DNA of 64,000 nt from CAVTUU01 sp045804965. Lineage in GTDB: Bacteria; Chloroflexota; Chloroflexia; Thermomicrobiales; UBA6265. Made by a program: the position numbers and the translations under genes. The stretch lies in contig JBJMMD010000025.1 of assembly GCA_045804965.1 (NCBI GenBank), positions 186,001 to 250,000 on the forward strand, in the 5' to 3' direction. Below are positions 26,055-34,068 of the stretch, one piece after another. The first letter of the stretch is position 1, and each line of letters begins with the position of its first letter. A model generated the notes under the pieces. That model ran no database searches and was not told the origin of the DNA. It saw only the letters and a program-made list of their open reading frames with translations.

Positions 26055-27461
26055 TTACGCGGCTTTGACCGCCTGGGTGAGTTTCGTGATCGAGTCCTTC
26101 GCGTCGCCAAAGAGCATCGCTGTCTTCGGACTGTAGAAGAGCTCGTTTTCGATACCGGCGAAACCCGATTTCATGCTGCGTTTGAGCACGATGACGCTGT
26201 TTGACTCATCGACGTTGAGAATCGGCATCCCGTAGATGGGGCTGCTCTTGTCGCTGCGCGCGGCGGGATTGGTTACGTCGTTCGCGCCGATGACCAGTGA
26301 AACATCGGTCGAAGCAAAGTCGTCGTTGATCTGCTCCATTTCGTAGAGGTCGTCGTACGGCACGTTAGCCTCAGCGAGGAGCACATTCATATGACCGGGC
26401 ATGCGGCCGGCGACGGGATGGATCGCGTACCGGACGTTCACTCCCCGATCTTCGAGCACGTCGGCAAGCTCGCGGACCGCGTGCTGCGCCTGAGCAACGG
26501 CGAGGCCGTAGCCGGGAACGATGATCACGCGCTGGGCATAGGCGAGCTGCACCGCCGCGTCTTCGGGGGTTGTTTCACGGACGGGCAATTCGTCACTGGT
26601 CCCGGCCCCGGCCGGCCCTGCGGCCGAAACCGCGCCGAACGCGCCGAAGAGCACATTCGTTACAGGACGATTCATCGCCCGCGCCATCAACAGCGTCAGG
26701 TAGGAACCAGACGCGCCAACGAGTGCGCCGGCAATGACGAGCGCCTCGTTATCCAGTACGAGACCGGTCAGAGCCGCGGCGAGACCGGTGAGCGAGTTGA
26801 GAATGGCGATCACGACCGGCATGTCCGCGCCACCGATCGGGAGGACGAGGAGCACGCCAAGAGCGAGCGCGGCGAGGAAGACCATCCACACGAAGAACTT
26901 CGCGGTGAAGCCGTCGCCCAGAATTACAGCGAGCAGACCGAGGACGACAATCGCCCCGAACAGAATCCCGTTGTACAGCTTCTGGTTCGGGAAAACGATC
27001 GGGCGGCCCGAGAGCTTTTCTTGCAATTTCAGGAAGGCGATCATGCTGCCGGTGAAGGAGATCGAGCCGATCATGGCGCCGAGCACGATTGATAGCGCTT
27101 CACCGTGCCCGATCGTGGATCTGTTGCTGAACTCCCCGACTGAAACGAGCGCAGCGGTCGCGCCTCCCATACCGTTGAAGATCGCGACCATCTGCGGCAT
27201 CGCGGTCATCTTGACCTGACGGGCAACGTAGGTCGAAGCGGCCGCGCCGATGATCATCGCGATGATGATCAGAATGTGATTTTGGTTAATGTCGCGGCTC
27301 ACGAAGGTCGCGAGGATCGCGACGGCCATGCCGGCCGCGGCAATTTGATTCCCGCGTCGAGCCCGGGCCGGCGTGCTGAGGAATTTGAGACCGAGAATGA
27401 AGCAGATCGAAGCCGCGAAGTAGCTCAGATCGACAAACGCGTCTCGCCAATTGTCAATCAT
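26055..27461 (-). CDS. pntB: NAD(P) transhydrogenase subunit beta
   Basis: This 468-residue protein has about nine membrane helices followed by a C-terminal NADP-binding domain III. It contains VPGYGLAVAQAQHAVRELAD, the MPGHMNVLLAEANVPYD loop, and VIGANDVTNPAARSD with the NADP-binding Asn/Asp. Together with the two alpha parts it couples hydride transfer from NADH to NADP+ to proton entry. The chosen ATG at 27461 overlaps the stop of pntA2 (27458). Length is normal. Confidence 0.95.
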   Translation of the reverse strand: MIDNWRDAFVDLSYFAASICFILGLKFLSTPARARRGNQIAAAGMAVAILATFVSRDINQNHILIIIAMIIGAAASTYVARQVKMTAMPQMVAIFNGMGGATAALVSVGEFSNRSTIGHGEALSIVLGAMIGSISFTGSMIAFLKLQEKLSGRPIVFPNQKLYNGILFGAIVVLGLLAVILGDGFTAKFFVWMVFLAALALGVLLVLPIGGADMPVVIAILNSLTGLAAALTGLVLDNEALVIAGALVGASGSYLTLLMARAMNRPVTNVLFGAFGAVSAAGPAGAGTSDELPVRETTPEDAAVQLAYAQRVIIVPGYGLAVAQAQHAVRELADVLEDRGVNVRYAIHPVAGRMPGHMNVLLAEANVPYDDLYEMEQINDDFASTDVSLVIGANDVTNPAARSDKSSPIYGMPILNVDESNSVIVLKRSMKSGFAGIENELFYSPKTAMLFGDAKDSITKLTQAVKAA

Positions 27462-27766
27462 TTTTTCTGCTCCGCTCCAACTGTCGGTCTTCGCTTGAAC
27501 ATTTGGAGCATCCGGTCCGTCACCACGAAACCGCCGAAGACATTGGCGGCGCCAAGAATGACCGCAATGAATCCGATAATCGTCAGCCACCAGTGATCGG
27601 ATTCTCCGAGGATGGTCATCCCGCCCAACAACACGATGCCGTGGATCGCATTAGTCCCTGACATCAAGGGCGTGTGAAGCGTCGAGGGGACGCGTCCGAT
27701 GAGCTCAACGCCGAGAAAAATCGCGAGCAGGAAGATGTACGCGCCCGCCATGACCCCCGAGTCCAT
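27458..27766 (-). CDS. NAD(P) transhydrogenase subunit alpha, membrane part
   Basis: From the ATG at 27766 (GAGGAAG upstream) the product is 102 residues with three membrane helices: IFLLAIFLGVELIGRVPSTLHTPLMSGTNAIHGI is the conserved stretch of domain II (pntA2), then two more helices and FVVTDRMLQMFKRR. It forms the membrane part with PntB. Split alpha genes occur in many bacteria. It follows pntA1 by 84 bp. Confidence 0.92.
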   Translation of the reverse strand: MDSGVMAGAYIFLLAIFLGVELIGRVPSTLHTPLMSGTNAIHGIVLLGGMTILGESDHWWLTIIGFIAVILGAANVFGGFVVTDRMLQMFKRRPTVGAEQKK

Positions 27767-27850
27767 CAGCACTTCCTCCCGACCAGATGCGAACCGTTCA
27801 CGCTCTGACTCCCCTTCCGTTTTTGATGAACACACCTGGAAAACGACGGA

Positions 27851-29308
27851 TTAGGCGTCGCCTTCAGATCCTGAAATGCCTTCCCTTCCTATGCTTTCCG
27901 AATCGTTTGCGATCGCCGACTCGGAGACATCGCTGAGATCCGCGCCATTCGATGACTCGGGCATCGCGATTGGAGAGGATTCGGCCAGGCTTTCTTCAAC
28001 GCTCGCAACTTGAGAACCGTCTTCGTCCGCGGCAATCGGTTGAGCTAGCGCATCATCGATGTCTACGCTTTGGTCCACACTCGCCGCAGTGGCCGCGGTC
28101 GCCGTTGATTCGTCAGTGGGCGGCGTTGCAGGCACCGCTTCCGGCGGCTGCATTCGGGCCTTCGTGCCCTCGTGCAGAATCTCGCCCTCGTGCGTAATGA
28201 TCGTGCCGCGGACGATATCGTCGTCGAGATTGACGGCGTACGCGCCGTTCTTGTCGATCATCAGCGCCAGCAGATTCTGAATGTTCTTGCTGTACATTTG
28301 ACTCGCGTGAACGGGAATGGCGCTTGGCAAATTGACCGTGCCGATGATCGTGACGCCGTGGCGCACGACCGTTTCGCCGCGGACGGTCAGCTCGCAATTG
28401 CCGCCGGTTTCGGCCGCGAGATCGACGATGACTGACCCATTCGCCATATTCTTGACTGTCTCTTCGGAAATAAGTCGCGGGGCAGGACGTCCTGGCACCG
28501 CGGCGGTCGTGACCACCGCATCGGCCCGCGACGCGCGTTCCGCGAGCACTTCCTGCTGTCGGCGAATGACGTCCGCGGTCGCTTCCTTGGCATACCCGCC
28601 GGCATCCTGGGTATCGGTGACTCCGGTGTCGATCTCAACGAACTTCGCGCCGAGACTCTCGACCTGCTCTTTGACGACGGGGCGCGTGTCATAGGCCTCG
28701 ACGACCGCGCCCAACCGGCGAGCGGTTGCGATCGCTTGCAATCCGGCGACACCAGCGCCAATGACGAGCACTTTCGCCGGCGGAATCGTGCCGGCAGCGG
28801 TCATCAGGAGCGGGAAGAATTTCGCGAGATGATCGGCGGCGAGCAAGACTGCTTTGTACCCAGAAACCGTCGCCATTGAGGACAGGGCGTCCATTGTTTG
28901 CGCCCGTGTAGTTCGTGGTATTGCGTCCATGCTGAAGCTCGTTAGCGAGTGATCGCGGAGTTGATTAACGAGATCAGGCGAGGTCATTGGCGAGAGGAAG
29001 GCGACGAGGCTCGCGCCGGATTTCATTTGATTGATTTCATCGGTGGTGGGACTTTGGACCTTGAGGACAATGTCCGCCTGGCTCAACACGTCACGAGCAT
29101 TCGGTGCAATCGTTGCTCCGGCGTTGGCATACGCCGCATCGGAGAAAAACGATTGCTCGCCCGCTCCAGTTTCAATCAAAACGGCCAATCCCGCCGACAC
29201 GTACTTCATTACGGCGTCGGGAACGAGCGCAACGCGGCGCTCCCCTTCACCGGTTTCTTTGGGCACGCCGAGGGTTGACTTCTTCTCACCTGGTTCGGAA
29301 CCTTCCAT
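27851..29308 (-). CDS. NAD(P) transhydrogenase subunit alpha, NAD-binding part, with acidic tail
   Basis: From the ATG at 29308 the product is 485 residues. The first ~375 residues are domain I: GVPKETGEGERRVALVP at the start, VIGAGVAGLQAIATARRLGA as the NAD-binding fold, and QAIATARR helices, then VDLAAETGGNCELT. It binds NAD(H). The last ~95 residues are unusual: low-complexity, rich in Ser, Ala, Asp and Glu, with no matching part in the standard subunit. The operon order is pntA1-pntA2-pntB. Confidence 0.92.
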   Translation of the reverse strand: MEGSEPGEKKSTLGVPKETGEGERRVALVPDAVMKYVSAGLAVLIETGAGEQSFFSDAAYANAGATIAPNARDVLSQADIVLKVQSPTTDEINQMKSGASLVAFLSPMTSPDLVNQLRDHSLTSFSMDAIPRTTRAQTMDALSSMATVSGYKAVLLAADHLAKFFPLLMTAAGTIPPAKVLVIGAGVAGLQAIATARRLGAVVEAYDTRPVVKEQVESLGAKFVEIDTGVTDTQDAGGYAKEATADVIRRQQEVLAERASRADAVVTTAAVPGRPAPRLISEETVKNMANGSVIVDLAAETGGNCELTVRGETVVRHGVTIIGTVNLPSAIPVHASQMYSKNIQNLLALMIDKNGAYAVNLDDDIVRGTIITHEGEILHEGTKARMQPPEAVPATPPTDESTATAATAASVDQSVDIDDALAQPIAADEDGSQVASVEESLAESSPIAMPESSNGADLSDVSESAIANDSESIGREGISGSEGDA

Positions 29309-30040
29309 TGTCTGCGCACGCCTCCCCAATCCTGGACCTCGGGTTGAGCCGCGAGGTCAGACAAACATTTATCGGATCATGGGTGCACTCAAACGAACCG
29401 GCGTTCCAATTCGAGAAGCGCGTACGCGCTTGGCAAGAACCGCCGCATTCTCAGGAGAGCGCACTTTGCGCGACTCCCACCGCTTGTTGCCGCCGGTCAA
29501 ACCGTGACCTTGAAAGCTGAATTGTGATTTGTGAAGTTTACAACAATTCATCGTGATGAGCGGGCATGGCACTCAGTGTTGGCAATTCCGTCAAGCGGCT
29601 TGCAATCCGCGGGAAGCACCGGGGAGAATCACGCGAACGCCGCCACAATTGGCGGCGTCCAACGTCTTGTTGACCACGAGGCGCCAGCGGACCCTCTTCT
29701 CAGCCGGCCGGCACTGCCATGTGGATCCGAAATGAGAAAAACCCCGCTAGAGACGATGGGTGGGATGATGGCGACGGGTTGAAACTGGAACCGGCACCGG
29801 CGCGGGAAGCGGTTGCCGGCCGAAGAATCTTGCGATGAGGTTGCGCACTCTGACCATTAACGAAGGGCGATATTGCGAGGTACCCATTGAAGACTCCATT
29901 CGTGCTTGACGGCTCATCCGTCACTTAGTTGTACGCAAGTTTCTTGCACTCAGTTTGAAGACGCTGATAAATGTGAATTTCCCGTAAGGCACGAGCGCGC
30001 AACTTGCGTATCAATAAGACAATAACATGGGAGTCAACGC
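29309..30040. other. Long intergenic stretch, no clear gene
   Basis: No convincing gene was found in these 730 bases. The region must contain the promoter for the transhydrogenase operon near its left end; no good -35/-10 pair stands out. Confidence 0.35.
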
Positions 30041-30193
30041 ATGATTGACAAAGTATCGCGCCGAGACGAAGGTGGATCGCTCCATGGTTGTCTCGGACAT
30101 GGATTCGCCTGGCTCTTAGTCAGTATCCTGATCATGGCGCTTATGCTCGTCGTAGTCTTGGGTTGTTACGGACTGACGAGGTTAGCGTTGTAG
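30041..30193 (+). CDS. Candidate 50-residue membrane protein
   Basis: The frame from the ATG at 30041 codes for a short polar start (MIDKVSRRDEGG) and one strongly hydrophobic helix, WLLVSILIMALMLVVVLG, ending at TAG 30191-30193. No strong ribosome site is visible, so this rests on the hydrophobic pattern. Confidence 0.4.
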   Translation: MIDKVSRRDEGGSLHGCLGHGFAWLLVSILIMALMLVVVLGCYGLTRLAL

Positions 30194-30320
30194 TCCAGCC
30201 CGCTCGCCGGGCTCAAGAAATGGGGCGGGCCGCCGGGCGAGGGCGGCCCAAGGAGAGGAGAGAGAGGAACTTGAGCCGATCCACGTTCCCGAGTGGTTCG
30301 GATCTGATTCCATCCTACTT

Positions 30321-30926
30321 ATGGAACAGACGGCGACCATCCCCCAAAGATCACGTTCGAAGCGCGTCTTTCGTCCTTCAGGCGAAGGCGCGCCATTGAG
30401 CGCTGAGCTGGAACCAATCCAGGAAGGTCCTGGTGCCACTCTCCGGCGCCAAGAGTTCCTCGCGGGCATCGCCGCACATCTACGCGTGGGACTGCCTGAG
30501 GAGCTCGCCAATTTTCAGGTCAAACTGATGCCGCAATTAGTGAAGATCTACTACGACAACGAGCGCGTGCATTACGAGGTGTGGACAAGCACGAGCCGGC
30601 ATCTCACCGAGATCGGACTGCATTTCGAGGATGGGCCGATCAGCACCGCTGCTTATCTGGCGTATTTCGATCGATTCATTGTCGAGCTGAAACATGAGCT
30701 CGGCCCCACGATCGAGCTTGAACGTTGGACGACAAGCTGGGGACACCTCTACGAAGTCGTCGAACTTGGGAAATTGACCGATTTTCAGACTGAGCGGACT
30801 GCGAAACGGCTGGCCCGGCTGATCGGTGTGCTGCAGCCATTGGTGGACGCGGCCGCCGTCCCGCCCGAACGGTTGACGTCACCTCAGGAACATCGCGGCC
30901 CCTGGCGACATTTTCGAAGGCGGTAG
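30321..30926 (+). CDS. Unknown cytoplasmic protein
   Basis: The 201-residue product has a polar N-terminus (about 45 residues) and then a helical core. It includes KLMPQLVKIYYDNERVHYEVW, a TEIGLHFED stretch with one beta strand, and GPTIELERWTTSWGHLYEVVEL. A helical C-terminus carries TDFQTERTAKRLARLIGVLQPLVD. No signal, membrane helix or catalytic motif is seen and I do not recognise the family. It is convergent with the superoxide dismutase gene. Confidence 0.6.
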   Translation: MEQTATIPQRSRSKRVFRPSGEGAPLSAELEPIQEGPGATLRRQEFLAGIAAHLRVGLPEELANFQVKLMPQLVKIYYDNERVHYEVWTSTSRHLTEIGLHFEDGPISTAAYLAYFDRFIVELKHELGPTIELERWTTSWGHLYEVVELGKLTDFQTERTAKRLARLIGVLQPLVDAAAVPPERLTSPQEHRGPWRHFRRR

Positions 30927-31011
30927 CTTCGATTCCTAAATTATCGAACCGGCGTCGTGCCGCGAACGCGTTAGAACAAGGACATGAGGTGCGAGCACAA
31001 AGTTCGCCGCG

Positions 31012-31050
31012 CCGAAAAATACCCCTTCTCCCATGCATGGGAGAAGGGGT
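31012..31050 (-). terminator. Terminator of the superoxide dismutase gene
   Basis: A perfect 30-bp palindrome at 31021-31050 (arms ACCCCTTCTCCCATG and CATGGGAGAAGGGGT) is followed on the minus strand by TATTTTT. It lies 45 bp past the stop of the gene at 31096. Confidence 0.85.
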
Positions 31051-31095
31051 TGAGGAAACTCTTCAGAGTCACGGAATTTCTCGTAGTGACTCAGG

Positions 31096-31716
31096 CTATT
31101 TCCCGCCGGCCGCGAGGTAGCGTTTGTTGACCTCGGACCAGTTGACGGTGTTCCACCATGCGGCAAGATAGTCGGGCCGCCGGTTCTGATATTTCAAGTA
31201 ATATGCATGTTCCCAGACGTCGACGCCGAGGACCGGAATGCCGCTGCCATCCATGAGCGGATTGTCCTGGTTGGGCGTGCTGGTGACTGAGAGATTGCCG
31301 TCGTTGCCGACGACCACCCAAGCCCAGCCGCTACCAAACCGCCCGGCGCCTGCTTTGTTGACCGCGTCCTTCATTGCGTCGAAACTTCCGAAGGCATTTT
31401 TGACCGCGTTGCCGAATTCGCCGGTTGGCTCGCCACCGCCGCCCGGACCCATGATCTGCCAAAACATCGTGTGGTTGACGTGGCCGCCGCCGTTATTGCG
31501 AACGGCGGTTCGCTTGTCTTCGGGTACGCGATCGAGGTTCTTGATCAGATCCTCTGCGCTCATAGCCTCGAGATCAGCGTTGCCGGCGACCGCATTGTTG
31601 ACGTTCGTGACGTAGGTGCCATGGTGTTTGTCATGGTGAATTTGCATAGTCTGCATATCGATATGCGGCTCCAGCGCCGAGTAGTCATATGGCAGCGGCG
31701 GAAGCTCGAATGCCAT
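31096..31716 (-). CDS. Superoxide dismutase, Fe/Mn family
   Basis: From the ATG at 31716 (MAFELPPLPYDYSALEP) the product is 206 residues, the family's usual length. Metal ligands are visible: His in IHHDKHHGTYV, His in NHTMFW, and Asp/His in DVWEHAYYLKYQNRRPDYL. It removes superoxide by dismutation to oxygen and hydrogen peroxide. GGGGGEPTGEFG and NPLMDGSGIPVLGVDVWEH fit the Mn/Fe type, but the metal cannot be settled from sequence alone. It has its own terminator. Confidence 0.95.
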   Translation of the reverse strand: MAFELPPLPYDYSALEPHIDMQTMQIHHDKHHGTYVTNVNNAVAGNADLEAMSAEDLIKNLDRVPEDKRTAVRNNGGGHVNHTMFWQIMGPGGGGEPTGEFGNAVKNAFGSFDAMKDAVNKAGAGRFGSGWAWVVVGNDGNLSVTSTPNQDNPLMDGSGIPVLGVDVWEHAYYLKYQNRRPDYLAAWWNTVNWSEVNKRYLAAGGK

Positions 31717-31883
31717 CGTTCGCAATCCCTCCTCGTAAGCTGAAATTGCCTCTCCTTCGCCTGTGAATCGCTACGATGCGAAGCCACAGCCACCACTGGC
31801 TGGGCGGCGCAGCGTATCAGAAATCGAATCGCAGAGAGAGTGCCACCGCCACCATATGCAAATTTCATCGGCAGAAAATCGAT

Positions 31884-32486
31884 TTATTCCCACGACCGAT
31901 AAGGCTGTGGATCGGATTCCCAATCTCCGGTTGAAGCGCGTTCGTCGTCTGCTTCCACTAGCCGCGTGTAAGCGGCCTGGCCATGAGCGAAGAGGGCAGC
32001 GGCGCGGGACTCGTTATCAAGCTCGGCCAACCGGATGATCTCCTCGAACGCGACCTCGACCTGTTCGCTCTCGCTAGCATGGTCCGGCTGCCGGCGCCAA
32101 TTGAGAAAATCGATGTAGAACTCTGCGGCGGCGAGCGGGTCGCCCAACTCCTCGCCAATGGAGGCGAGATGCGAAGTTGCTTCGAAGATGAAGTCGGCTT
32201 CGGACGCATCGAGCCCGTAGGCGAGCACGCCATCCCAAAGGACTTCGGCGAGTGCGTCGTCTTGCCCTTGAAATAGCTCAGCCAGCTCCACGCGAGCGAC
32301 GGTTCGTTCTTCCAGGTCTTCGTTTGAGAGGAGATCGGTGAGCGGGCCGGTCATATCACCGCCGTCGGGTGGAAGCTCGAGCCGCGCCTTGAGCCAAGCA
32401 AGCACTCCCGGCACGCCGGTAGCGCGGGCAGCCTCCTCCCACGCTTCCCAGCCGGTTTGAAGCGCGCTGTCGAGCCGCGGATTCAT
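31884..32486 (-). CDS. Unknown acidic helical protein
   Basis: The product is about 200 residues from the ATG at 32486; an ATG at 32528 is also possible. It is acidic and made of helices with the repeated look of TPR-like hairpins: WDGVLAYGLDASEADFIFEATSHLASIGEELGDPLAAAEFYIDFLNW covers two of them. It may be a protein-interaction module. No specific family was recognised. Confidence 0.55.
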   Translation of the reverse strand: MNPRLDSALQTGWEAWEEAARATGVPGVLAWLKARLELPPDGGDMTGPLTDLLSNEDLEERTVARVELAELFQGQDDALAEVLWDGVLAYGLDASEADFIFEATSHLASIGEELGDPLAAAEFYIDFLNWRRQPDHASESEQVEVAFEEIIRLAELDNESRAAALFAHGQAAYTRLVEADDERASTGDWESDPQPYRSWE

Positions 32487-32584
32487 TGTCAAACTGAGCG
32501 GGTGGCTGATCGGTAGGTTATTGCGCATGGCGTGCCGATTTTCGATCCCTTCAATAATTGGCGGCCAGTTTACCCTAGCGCTAC

Positions 32585-32613
32585 TTGACATCGGGATGCG
32601 CAGCCGGTAGCGT
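32585..32613 (+). promoter_or_regulatory. Promoter of the DAHP synthase leader
   Basis: A perfect TTGACA (32585-32590) is followed, after 17 bp, by TAGCGT (32608-32613), a weak -10. A transcript would start near 32620 and run about 240 nt before the DAHP synthase ATG. Confidence 0.55.
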
Positions 32614-32656
32614 ATCGATCATGGAAACATTGCATGCGCGACTGCAGAGTGAACGA

Positions 32657-32755
32657 ATGGCGAGGATGACGGCGAAATCGTCATGGTTCTACGCGTATTG
32701 GTTTACCTTCCGACCCCCGGCGTCGCTGGTGGGGCGTGAGGCGCGTATGCGTTAG
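32657..32755 (+). CDS. Aromatic-rich leader peptide of an attenuator
   Basis: The frame from ATG 32657 to TAG 32753-32755 codes for 32 residues (MARMTAKSSWFYAYWFTF and then RPPASLVGREARMR). Codons 32684-32710 are W-F-Y-A-Y-W-F-T-F: seven of nine specify aromatic amino acids. ATGs at 32621 and 32666 are in the same frame, so the start is not certain. It lies upstream of a terminator and DAHP synthase, the first enzyme of aromatic amino acid synthesis. Ribosome stalling there would sense Trp, Phe or Tyr supply; this is inference by analogy with trp and pheA leaders. Confidence 0.7.
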   Translation: MARMTAKSSWFYAYWFTFRPPASLVGREARMR

Positions 32756-32817
32756 AACGTCCAGAGACAGAAACCAGCAACGACCGGGGGACCGAGGCCA
32801 AGCAGCCTCGGTTTTTT
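32714..32817 (+). terminator. Attenuator: long hairpin and terminator
   Basis: Directly after the aromatic codons, 32714-32730 can pair with 32773-32790: 16 base pairs with one mismatch and one bulged A. Immediately next, ACCGAGGC (32791-32798), loop CAAGCA, GCCTCGGT (32805-32812) and a T-run to 32817 form a rho-independent terminator 45 bp before the DAHP synthase start. A stalled ribosome would block the first hairpin's 5' arm. Confidence 0.75.
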
Positions 32818-32861
32818 GTTTGCCAGTCAATCGCCCGCCGCCGACTGAGGAGAGGAACGAA

Positions 32862-33905
32862 ATGATCGTCACACTTTCGGCCGAAGCCCCGCAATCGACG
32901 CTCACCGCAATCGCCGCCACTGCTGGCGGTCTCGGCCTAGTCGCCAGATCGATGCCCGACGGTCACGGCGGGGCTGTCGTCGGCATCGATGGTATCTTGC
33001 CGGTTGACTCTCTTGCACTCCCCGGGATCACTGCCGTTCATCAGACACACAAACCGTACATGCTGGCAAGCCGCGAGCACCGTACTGCCAGCATCGTTCG
33101 CGTAGGAAACGTCGAGATCGGCGCGGGCCGGCCAGTGATCATGGCCGGCCCATGTGTTGTCGAAGGTCGCGAGGCGTTGATCGAGTCGGCTCGCGCGGTC
33201 AAGGCGGCGGGCGGGGTAATCCTCCGTGGCGGGGCATTCAAACCCCGAACCTCACCCTACGCGTTCCAAGGACTGGGTGAGGAAGGGTTGCGATGTCTGG
33301 CTGCGGCCCGCGAGGTGACGGGGTTACCCGTGGTCACCGAAGTTTTGGAACCCGATCAGGTTGAATTGGTTGCGAGCTATGCGGACATGATTCAAATTGG
33401 CGCGCGAAATATGGCGAACTTCCCGCTGTTGCGGCGAGTCGGCAAGGCGAACAAGCCGGTTTTGCTCAAGCGCGGCTTTTCGGCGACGGTTGAAGAATGG
33501 CTAATGAGCGCTGAATATGTGCTTGCCGGTGGCAATTCCAATGTTGTGCTCTGTGAACGGGGTATTCGCAGTTTTGATCCAGCGACCCGATTCTCCCTCG
33601 ACCTCAACGTCGTGCCGCTGACCAAGGAATTGAGCCACTTACCGGTGATCGTCGATCCGAGTCATGGCACTGGCAGACGATCGATCGTGGCCCAGATGGC
33701 GCTCGCCGGGCTTGCCGCCGGCGCCGACGGTCTCATCATCGAGGTTCATCCGCAGCCCGAAGCCGCGATGTGCGACGGCGCGCAAACGATCACGCCGTCC
33801 GAGCTCGCCTCTATCCGCCGCCGAGCCGATCTCCTCCATGCCGCCCTCAACGACGAGATTGAGCCGGCGCTGACCTTGATCGAAGAGGTTGGGTTGGTCG
33901 CGTAG
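32862..33905 (+). CDS. aroF: 3-deoxy-7-phosphoheptulonate (DAHP) synthase, type I-beta
   Basis: The 347-residue enzyme joins phosphoenolpyruvate and erythrose 4-phosphate, the first step of the shikimate pathway. The first ~70 residues form a ferredoxin-like domain. The barrel follows with VIMAGPCVVEGREAL, LRGGAFKPRTSPYAFQGLG, IQIGARNMANF, KPVLLKRGFSATVEEW and VDPSHGTGRR, which hold the substrate-binding Lys, Arg and metal-binding Cys/His residues. Length and layout match the AroQ-independent I-beta type. GAGGAG precedes the ATG. The leader upstream suggests control by aromatic amino acid supply. Confidence 0.93.
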   Translation: MIVTLSAEAPQSTLTAIAATAGGLGLVARSMPDGHGGAVVGIDGILPVDSLALPGITAVHQTHKPYMLASREHRTASIVRVGNVEIGAGRPVIMAGPCVVEGREALIESARAVKAAGGVILRGGAFKPRTSPYAFQGLGEEGLRCLAAAREVTGLPVVTEVLEPDQVELVASYADMIQIGARNMANFPLLRRVGKANKPVLLKRGFSATVEEWLMSAEYVLAGGNSNVVLCERGIRSFDPATRFSLDLNVVPLTKELSHLPVIVDPSHGTGRRSIVAQMALAGLAAGADGLIIEVHPQPEAAMCDGAQTITPSELASIRRRADLLHAALNDEIEPALTLIEEVGLVA

Positions 33906-33930
33906 ATCGCTCTTCGCCTCAATCCATAAC

Positions 33931-33954
33931 GAAGGCGGCCGATCGGCCGCCTTC
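33931..33954 (+). terminator. Terminator-like palindrome after DAHP synthase
   Basis: A perfect 24-bp palindrome (arms GAAGGCGGCCGA and TCGGCCGCCTTC) lies 26 bp past the stop. The downstream T content is poor (ATTGCT), so it is a weaker terminator. Confidence 0.6.
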
Positions 33955-34068
33955 ATTGCTGATTGTCAGACGAGCGACGCATCTCACTTTCTCGGTAGAC
34001 TTTCGTCGGCGCCGGGAAAGCGGGCCCAGGGGCGCCCCAGAGTGACGGTGAGACAAGCGGAAAAAGGC

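Noticed and set aside
27790..27835. Upstream ATG start for the transhydrogenase membrane subunit
   Set aside because: The extra residues are polar and Arg/Glu-rich; the ATG at 27766 has a good ribosome site and the family's usual start.
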